Shown: positions 56,784 to 64,000 of the stretch, in pieces
Layout of the letters: every line of letters begins with the position of its first letter
Numbering within the stretch: the first letter of the stretch is position 1
NCBI RefSeq assembly: GCF_037975245.1
Contig: NC_092574.1
Location: forward strand, 22,633,713-22,697,712
Direction: 5' to 3'
Length of the DNA stretch: 64,000 nt
DNA from: Apostichopus japonicus
Taxonomy: Eukaryota > Echinodermata > Holothuroidea > Aspidochirotida > Stichopodidae
Made by a program: the position numbers and the translations under genes
The notes under the pieces: generated by a model
The model's input: the letters and a program-made list of their open reading frames with translations, nothing else
Database searches by the model: none
What the model was told of the DNA's origin: nothing

Positions 56784-56881
56784 GGGTTCTGGGGTGTCAT
56801 ATAAAAGCATACACATTGTAGGTTTTCATTGTAGCATAGAAAAACTACATGTGTATGCTTTTATATGGCACCCCAGAACCC
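56784..56881. repeat. 33-bp inverted repeat hairpin (MITE-like)
   Basis: Arms at 56784-56816 (GGGTTCTGGGGTGTCATATA...) and 56849-56881 are reverse complements with a single mismatch, around a 32-nt loop. AGAAAAACTTTAATGTGTAG is duplicated just left of the first arm, and GCATAGAAAAACTA recurs in the loop. Confidence 0.9.
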
Positions 56882-57599
56882 AGACTATAGGGTGACCATA
56901 AGTGGTGAACCACCTACTACTATGATTTAATGTGAAAAGCTTGATGTTCAAACATGCAAGCAAATCCATCAGTCACTATATATCGAGTCAAATTAAATCG
57001 GAATATACATTTCACTTCTTTTTGGCCAATTATTAAACATTATACACAGTATATACATAACAGAATGTATGCTTCAGGCATAATATTATTGTATAGTATT
57101 CATATGCCAAGCTTTCCTGTTAATTATCACTTTGAACTTCTGTTGAATCTGCTTATAAATAAGACTTCAAGTTATCATCACCAGATTACAGTTTCAACAA
57201 GGATTTATTTGAACAGGTGAGCATCAAAAGTGGACCAAATTTACATAACAATTATCAATAAAAGCAAATATACATACAGTCATACACATTGTAAGTGGTT
57301 CATACTAAAGGCAAGTGAGAAATGACCCCAAAATTTCTTTATGGCAAGGGAAAGTAACCTTGCTTTAAATTTATAAATATTATAAGAACAGTTGTTCCGC
57401 ATGTTTTATCAACAGCACTCAATCTGTAGAAGATGTGGAAGGAGGATGTCATGGCAAAAGGATTTCAGGTGCCAAGTGAAATCTTGTTTTTTTCTTTCTT
57501 CACAAAAGAAAAACTACAACCTGAAATATAGCCAATATCAACATTTTGTTGATGCAACGAAATTGAAAACCTTAAAACATGAAAACTCATGATAATTTA

Positions 57600-57752
57600 C
57601 TTCTGCATGGTAGATTCAGGAGGAAGAGGTAAGTGGGCAATGAACTGGAAATATGAAGGTGGGAGCAAGGTTCTAAAATGTTACCGAGTTTCCAGGTAAT
57701 AGACAGATGGAAAAGTGCGTGATTGAGTGGAGACAGGTAAGAGAGTGTCAAA
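57600..57752 (+). repeat. GGAGACAGGTAAG dispersed repeat, copy 2 (diverged)
   Basis: It contains TTCTAAAATGTTACCGAGTT, AGATGGAAAAGTGCGTGATT and GAGTGGAGACAGGTAAGAGA. The motif order matches 58200-58345 and 61030-61168. Confidence 0.65.
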
Positions 57753-57759
57753 AGTAGTC

Positions 57760-57810
57760 CACAAATGAGGCTGCAGCATCATGCAGCCAGGCTGCATAAG
57801 AGAGCAAGGC
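57760..57810 (+). repeat. GCTGCAG-rich dispersed repeat, short copy 3
   Basis: GAGGCTGCAGCATCATGCAG then CCAGGCTGCATAAGAG. It matches the core of the copies at 27385 and 31395 (inverse). Confidence 0.7.
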
Positions 57811-58199
57811 ATAATCTATCCACTTCACAGTTTCAGATAATAGGCAAAAAGCTTAAAATGACCACTTCCTTAGAGTGATGGGGTTACATATTAAGGCGAT
57901 GTCTCAACACTGAGCAACAAGGCCTGTACGTAGCAATAATGCGTGGAGGTGTTTTGAAACCGATATCCACACCGTAAGTAGTGTCCCTACCATGGTAGTG
58001 ACACAAGGGTAGAAACATAACACGAAAAATCTTGGAAAACGGAAAGGATACTTTTAAAAGGTGACTCAGAAGCAATTCCAGATGATACAAAGCCCCCTCC
58101 CCCCAATAAAAAACGATCACCTAAGTGTAGGAAATTGATAGCAACGGACGGGTGAAAATTCCATCAAAAAAACCATTGTTTCAATTTTGAAAGGTAGAT

Positions 58200-58345
58200 T
58201 CGTAAGGAGAAAGAGGGTCGTGTCCAGGAAGTAGTAATAGAGGGCACAGTGCTAAAACGTTTCCAGGCACGTAGCTAGCTAGATGGGAAAGTGCAAATGT
58301 AGTTTGGAGACAGGTAAGCTTAGAGAGAAATTAAATAAATAAGGC
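58200..58345 (+). repeat. GGAGACAGGTAAGC dispersed repeat, copy 3
   Basis: It contains GAGGGCACAGTGCTAAAACG, GATGGGAAAGTGCAAATG and TTTGGAGACAGGTAAGC. Same motif order as the copies at 57600 and 61030. Confidence 0.65.
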
Positions 58346-59825
58346 ATTGTACAGTAGGTCGGAAGACATAACCACCTAAATGTTTAAAAATTGATCCATC
58401 CTAGCTATGCAGAATATTACAGCTGCTGCAGCCTTTCGTTTTGACTCGGTTCCTACGACATTACTACAAGGGCAAGATGTCATTTAGATGAAGCTGAACG
58501 ATGTTTTTAGTGAACATACAGAATAAATTACATACAATGGTGACATCCAACTTTTAATGCTTTGTATCTAAACCTAGTCATTGCAATCTGCAGCGATCAA
58601 CAAACTTAACTTTAACATTTCCTAACATCTTTATCTAATGAATTCATTAGTGCTGCCTCCAACCTCTGCATCAATCTTCCTCCTAGCCCCCCTCCTCCCC
58701 CCCCCCCTTACAACTTTCCCAAACTTAAATTAAAACCTTCCCATTTCCCACAGTCTGTTCACTACACAAATTTCTATAAAGCCAATGCCCTATGAAGGTC
58801 TTTTGTCAAAGAAAAGGCATATCTGGAAAACATAATTTGACACATATATTTTACACGCTTCTAAAGAAAAGTGGACAGGTCTGCGCCACTAGGGGGAACA
58901 GTCCCTTTCAAACTATGTGCAACTTACAATTTGCAAAGAGCCATACGAAAATCAAGCTCACTCATGCAGTAACAAAAAAAATCACTTTCCCATTAAAACT
59001 TCACATTGCATTTATGTAAACATTCACCATTTAATCCTATGGGCAGCTAGCTGGTTCTAGCTCTCAAGGATGCTGATAACAGCTCAAGGGGCAACGTCAC
59101 AACTTTCCAGCTCCTTTTTCAAACAAAATTCCCCCTCAACACTCCACACAATCTATAGGTTAAAGTAGAACATTTGCAGAGGTCTTCTGTATACTGCGTG
59201 AAGTGTATCAATTATTTGGAAAATTGATCGTAAATTTGGTTACGAAACACCCTTAAGGTGTCAAACTGATTTTCAGGATGTGATTGGAATCCAACGCAAT
59301 GAAATTTTCGAGAGAAGATTTTTCCAAAGGTCAATGGTAAAAAGGATTGGCTTCGAGGTGGTTCAGAATGTTCGTCAGGCTCGACGACGACATAGATCTC
59401 ATTTTAACTGCGGAGAATTTCTCAATTTAGGAGAGAGGAACAGCACATTTATCAACTTATTATGTTAAATGCTGCATGTAGATCCAGACATTCACCTAGG
59501 CAATTTTAAAATTTGATAAAATCAGGCAAACGCTAAACTATAACAGTATATGTAACCATGTTGCTGACAAGGTAATAAAACATTCAAACATAGGGTTTAA
59601 TAGGTTTATCAGCTTTATATGTAATTCACCATTTTCATGTTCATCACAAACAAATTCAAAAAACCAGTTTTTATTTGATTAAAAAGCCATCACCGTGAAC
59701 CTAAAAACTTGAAAGTGTTACAGAAAGTAATAAGTCACCGACCAATGTTATAGTTGCTTCAAATTTTTATTTAACAGGATATTGCTCATTGAAATAACAT
59801 CAAAAGAGTTGGGCTGGGAGTAAAT

Positions 59826-60130
59826 GAGAGCGTGGTGGCCAATTGGCTAAGGCGTCGGACTCGTGATCCAAGGATAGTTGGTTCAGTTCCTGCCTAGTTC
59901 ATTACATTGTGTCCTTGGGCAAGATGCTTTATCTCACTTGCCTCTCTCCACCCAGGGCTTAAATTGGTACCTGTGAGGTAACTTGTCATTGGGCGCAGTA
60001 TTTAACTGCTGCCGACTGGAGGGATGTCTCTGGGACAGGTTATCATTGACCAGGGTAATACTGTATAACGTCTGTTAAGCGCTTTGAGACCTATCGCTGG
60101 TATAAAGCGCTATATAAAAAGCAAATATTA
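59826..60130 (+). mobile_element. Near-complete tRNA-derived SINE with AAGCGC/GCGCTATATAA tail
   Basis: The tRNA-like head GAGCGTGGTGGCCAATTGGC has A box TGGCCAATTGG (59836-59846), an anticodon-loop-like CTCGTGATC (Thr-CGT-like) and B box GGTTCAGTTCC (59880-59890). The conserved-looking core has TGTCCTTGGGCAAGATGCTT and CTCTCTCCACCCAGGGC. The 3' tail is TTAAGCGCTTTGAGACC ... AAAGCGCTATATAAAAAGC (60075-60123). About 300 bp, the usual length of such SINEs. Confidence 0.88.
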
Positions 60131-60309
60131 AGAAACATTATTAAATGAGAGTAGTAAGGAATGGCATTAGAAGGCTAGAGACATGTAAGTTAGAACAAGT
60201 GAGTACACCAAGATGGTGTCTGATCCGACTTGGGGGTTTAATGAAATGACAAAGAAGGGATGAAAACGACGACGATGACCTAATTACCGGTGACTGAAGA
60301 ACTAGGTGT

Positions 60310-60840
60310 TGTGTGGATAACTATTTAGGGGGCCATTGGATAAATTACACTTGATACAGTATCCACTATGTTGCATTGTTTGGTTGCCTAGGATATTAGT
60401 AGCTATTTGACCCATGGTGACACTTGATATAGTATCCACAATGTTGTGGTGTGTAGATGCCTATTAGGGTCTATTTGACCAATGACACTTTGTAAGTATC
60501 CAATGTGTTATGTGATGTCCATGAGGGACTCTTTAACCATCACTTGATGAGTATCCATGTCATGTTCTGTATTTGGAGCTATATTTGACCAATGACACTT
60601 GGTAAGTATCCACAATGTTGTGTTGTGTTAGATGCCTACTAGGGTCTAGTTGACCAATGACACTTTGTTAAGTATCCAATGTGTTATGTGATGTCCATGA
60701 GGGACTCTTTAACCATCACTTGATGAGTATCCATGTCAAGTTCTGTATCTGGAGCTATTTGACCATGATGACACTTTGATACGTATGCACGATGTTGTGG
60801 TGTGTGGATGCCTATTAGGGGCTATTTCACTGATTACACA
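60310..60840. repeat. Complex tandem array, 176-bp higher-order unit
   Basis: Sub-units of about 55-60 bp each contain TGACACTT, AAGTATCCA, TGTGTTATGTGATG and CTATTTGACCA. GTGATGTCCATGAGGGACTC recurs at 60512 and 60688, giving a 176-bp period. Confidence 0.88.
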
Positions 60841-61029
60841 AACCTTCATTATCTATACAGATACTTACATCATTTACAGTGCAAAATGATCCCTGTAGGT
60901 GGATCACCTATAAACTATCACAATTTTTTAGTTTTATGTAACAAATTAACCTTCACAGAATCTGTAACCCATCAATGGCTCTGTCAATGTTACTACGAAA
61001 ACGCATGAGTAAACACTTTGGATGGTAGA

Positions 61030-61168
61030 ATGAGAAGGAAGGGCATTGACCGGATAGGACCGGTCACTGAGGGTGCACAGTGTTAAAAGATTACCAGGGC
61101 ATACTAGACACGGTAGAATGAGGTGCTAATGTTGTGGGGAGACAGGTAAGCGGGGAACGAAGTAAATT
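61030..61168 (+). repeat. GGAGACAGGTAAGC dispersed repeat, copy 4
   Basis: GGTGCACAGTGTTAAAAGAT, ACCAGGGCATACTAGACA, then AATGAGGTGCTAATGTTGTG and GGGAGACAGGTAAGCGGGGA. The right half is almost identical to 49008-49060. Confidence 0.78.
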
Positions 61169-61389
61169 AAAGAAATCTAATAACATTTACAAAGGAATAT
61201 TCATCAATTTGAAGATGGTGCTCAAATTACTATATGACCAAGAAAGACACTTACAGTGCAAATGAGCATTGACTTCACAGTATGGACACATAAACTGCTT
61301 ATCCAATTCAACCTACAATACTGGTATCTGAAAGCAACAAGTTTGTATTTCTCATATCAATCAAGCATTTTGTACCATACATTATTATT

Positions 61390-61460
61390 ATTACTTTCGT
61401 AAAAAATTTCGTAAATTCGTAAAAAAAAAATAACTGCTGATTATTATTATTATTATTATA
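61390..61460 (+). mobile_element. Retroelement 3' tail, (ATT)n type
   Basis: Ends AAAAATAACTGCTGATTATT then (ATT)n, matching the tail at 55690-55735 with one substitution. Confidence 0.55.
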
Positions 61461-61493
61461 AAATCAAAGATATATAATAACATTGCTATAATA

Positions 61494-61933
61494 CAGGGTT
61501 CCCATACTTTTAAAACAAATGAAATTAAACAACCATTCCAAGACCAAACACATCTTACAAGTTTACGATGTAAGTCTATACACTCTAAAATGATGACCTA
61601 ATGTTATAGGCTACCTACGTACAGTAAGCCTACCAAAGTTCTGTAACTCTTGTAAAATGTACGCTAACCCCATTTCATTAAGTTTTGGTGAGCCATGAAT
61701 CCCCCCTCCCCCTCCCACCCCAATCGAACATGACATGCTGTAGCCATATATCATTTCACCGGATTTATGTTGTTATAATTCTTTAAATGCTTAAAGAATA
61801 TTGCTTGCGTAATTCATTTTGATAAGAAGAAGTGTTCAAATTAGGATTTTGCCTTACTTTTCCCGACTAAACAAGAGGCTTTTCCATTCTTTTCCAGGCT
61901 TTCCCCCATATTTCAAACGATGTGGGAACCATG
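61494..61933. mobile_element. DNA transposon relic with CAGGGTTCCC-like termini
   Basis: It starts CAGGGTTCCCATAC and ends GATGTGGGAACCATG, which are imperfect inverse repeats. The right part contains CTTTTCCATTCTTTTCCAGG, the same kind of sequence as inside the 136-bp element at 25453-25588. About 440 bp, no transposase. Confidence 0.65.
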
Positions 61934-63360
61934 ATAGTAACTATCAAAGCATTAGCTGGGTTTTTCCTTGTGTATAAATCATCAGCAACCACTTCTTCCC
62001 TGCCTTGATTTCTCTGACTATGTATTTTAGACAAATATTTCAAACTACAAAGATTTTTTCAGGTGCAAGAAAAGTTATATCTCCTAACAAACTGCAAAAC
62101 AAAAAAACCTGTGAGCTTATTGAATTCCTTTTAACCCAGTAAACACCTCTTTAGGTCTTGAAGGACCTAATAATGTGAATACACATACATATTCTATGCA
62201 CACTGCACATCCTTTTACGACAAAGTTATTAAAATGCAGATTTGGGTTAACTGTGTAAATTTCTCTACGGCTATCATAACAACCTGACAGATAGAAGGCT
62301 TACAAGCAATTCATAACATCAAAATGTGTCAAATGTCTTAGGGCTAAAATTATAGGAGGCCACACACACTCTTTCCGTCAAATATTTCTCAGTTAGTTCA
62401 GAATGTTGGTTAGATCTAAGAAAGATGGACATCCCTTAAACATTAGAACTGGAAATTTTTCTCACATTACAATACATGCACAAGTGACCTCAAAAGGAAG
62501 GGGTTGGTTGATAGCTTATGGTCCTAATGGCCTCGTAAAAGTGCGGAGAAATATCGTTATTTCATGGCACAAAGTATGGGTTTTGTAAACTTGCATTTCA
62601 TAAATTTGGCAGAATGTGTCAAATGTGACTCAAGGGGACAACCAGACAACTGAAAGCAGAAGAAACTTCTGGGTGATAGAATTTCATGATTTTTATATCA
62701 AATGGCTGCAGGAGAAGAGGATTTAGGAACATTCAATGAAAATCTGGTTGGTTTATATTTTTAGATAATTTTAATGGGATTACCATTTGGATGGAATAAA
62801 TGGGAATACACCAAGAGGTGATAATTTGTTTAGTCTCGAGGGAAGCAATGGCGGAAAGTCTATATGTAATGATTCCACATTCTGGAGTTCCAACTGATAA
62901 GTATCAACAGAATTTGCAATAGCAGAAGATGGGTAAACATTAATGGGTGGGAGCAGCCATGATAGAGAGAACAGTGTTATAAGGTATATTGCAGACATGG
63001 TACAAATTCAGAATGAAATGAAACCGTGTCCTGCAGACCCTCTAGGTGGTAGCACGAGGAGGATTCTTGACCGACAGTGACAGGCATAGAGTAGTACGAT
63101 ACAAGTGAGCGACATAATCGATCTATAAGGCTCTGAATGTAGATGTTCGAATATAACAGCTTTTTCAGACACCGGCCATTTTTAAACATCATTATCATCT
63201 AGACCCAAGAAATTTATCTTAAATTTATCATAAATACCAGTCATGGTAGCGTTCTGTTGTCTACGAAACTCCTGTCATCACCTCAAACTGGCAAAGGATT
63301 AAATACTCTGTTAGTAGTATCAAAGAGCTTATCACATTTTTCTTGAGAAGGGTCACGTTC

Positions 63361-63461
63361 ATTGCTAAATTTGACACTGCTAGACGGCAGCTTTATTTGC
63401 CTCTAAGATATGTTGCCAAATTCGACACAGTGAGATGGCACCTTTAGTTGCCTGTAAGATA
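63361..63461. repeat. Tandem duplication, period about 51 bp
   Basis: Two diverged units with GCTAAATTTGACACTGCTAG against GCCAAATTCGACACAGTGAG, and TTGCCTCTAAGATA against TTGCCTGTAAGATA. Confidence 0.8.
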
Positions 63462-63464
63462 CGG

Positions 63465-63467
63465 TAC

Positions 63468-63498
<31 letters not shown>

Positions 63499-63560
63499 GA
63501 GACTAATATAGCGCCAAATCAGTAGACAAAAGTAATTGCTCGAGGCGCTTTACATATAAA
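63465..63560 (-). mobile_element. Retroelement tail, AAGCGC...GCGCTATATTA, with (ATT)n
   Basis: Minus strand: TATGTAAAGCGCCTCGAGCA, spacer, GGCGCTATATTAGTCTC, then (ATT)n (plus-strand (AAT)n at 63470-63495). Same layout as the tails at 8911, 25686 and 60072. Confidence 0.65.
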
Positions 63561-64000
63561 GCAAATCACTACGTCTTAAGCACTTCACTCTACAGCCTCC
63601 ATTGCCAACCTTGACCATTACAAAAACAGAAGGATGGCAATACTTAGGGAACGAACATAATTATCTTATTAATTAATCTTTATCCAAGAAGGAACCTGCA
63701 GGCTCCTCCTCTATGTATTGTTCATCTTCTCTGGTGCCATTCAGAGGTACACGCTTAAGGCATTTTCTGTCACATTTGACGGCTCAAGTAACTCTTACCA
63801 AGGATATAAGGATGTAGAGAGATCATATTCCATTCTAGTCCCCAAGTTATCAAATTGTAGGATCTGTGAATTATTTTGTTTTGTTTTTTCTCCACCAAAA
63901 TATAACGATGATCAAATCTGATATACATGTCAGCAAAATTTTGGGTTTTGCTATTACTATAGTCATTTCTACATCCTGTAGCAAAACTACTTTAACTGAG

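Larger units (their letters stand above)
56157..64000 (-). other. Upstream intron or 5' flank of NBEA, no exon found
   Basis: 7.8 kb to the right edge. The expected preceding exon (family motif around LKLLFSMLRGESGIWP) was looked for on the minus strand and not seen. It is therefore probably a long intron. The repeats in it are listed separately. Short open frames, such as 62977-63198 on the minus strand and 58792-59019 on the plus strand, match nothing I know. Confidence 0.7.

Noticed and set aside
59826-59900. tRNA-Thr gene
   Set aside because: The anticodon loop resembles Thr-CGT, but the acceptor and T stems are not closed and a SINE body and tail follow directly.
62977-63198. Possible upstream NBEA exon on the minus strand
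   Set aside because: The translation (MMFKNGRCLKKLLYS...) does not resemble the family region preceding exon w1, and no acceptor/donor pair with correct phase was found.

Overview
This window is eukaryotic, AT-rich, intron-rich animal DNA. It is dominated by one large gene on the minus strand: the orthologue of neurobeachin (NBEA/LRBA family, Drosophila rugose/DAKAP550). I reconstructed 31 internal coding exons between 56156 (most 5') and 2892 (most 3'). Joined, they give one uninterrupted frame of 5314 nt (1771 codons plus 1 nt). Every junction keeps phase and every intron is GT-AG. The first exons lie beyond the right edge. The PH-BEACH, BEACH and WD40 exons lie beyond the left edge. Residue numbers below (w1-w1771) count from the first codon of exon w1.

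Layout along transcription (right to left): 64000-56157 is upstream intron or 5' flank with no exon I can support, but with many repeats (a tRNA-derived SINE, a CAGGGTTCCC-type DNA transposon relic, a 176-bp higher-order tandem array, a 33-bp inverted repeat). Exons w1-w6 (56.2-44.7 kb) encode the concanavalin A/LamG-like domain. Exons w7-w17 (43.7-30.4 kb) encode the helical ARM/DUF4704-type region. Exon w18 (29.4-29.8 kb) is a short variable linker with a predicted PKA-RII-binding amphipathic helix. Exons w19-w23 (29.0-24.8 kb) are the second conserved helical block. A 15.5-kb intron follows (24837-9334), without the nested mab21-like gene found in vertebrate NBEA/LRBA introns. Exon w24 starts with a hydrophobic helix and runs into an acidic K/E-rich disordered stretch (w24-w26). 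Exons w27-w29 hold DUF1088, and w30-w31 lead towards the PH-BEACH module outside the window.

The introns hold many minisatellites (periods about 32, 40, 73, 107, 132, 145, 148 and 176 bp), SINE/LINE 3' tails sharing an AAGCGC...GCGCTATATAA signature, two Penelope-like or similar elements ending in a hammerhead-like hairpin, dispersed GCTGCAG-rich repeats, and unusually many G/C homopolymer tracts. The repeat types and the neurobeachin structure suggest a marine invertebrate, possibly a deuterostome such as an echinoderm. That assignment is an inference at low confidence. No bacterial-type genes, CRISPR arrays, rRNA or intact tRNA genes were seen. Most short open frames are intronic noise.
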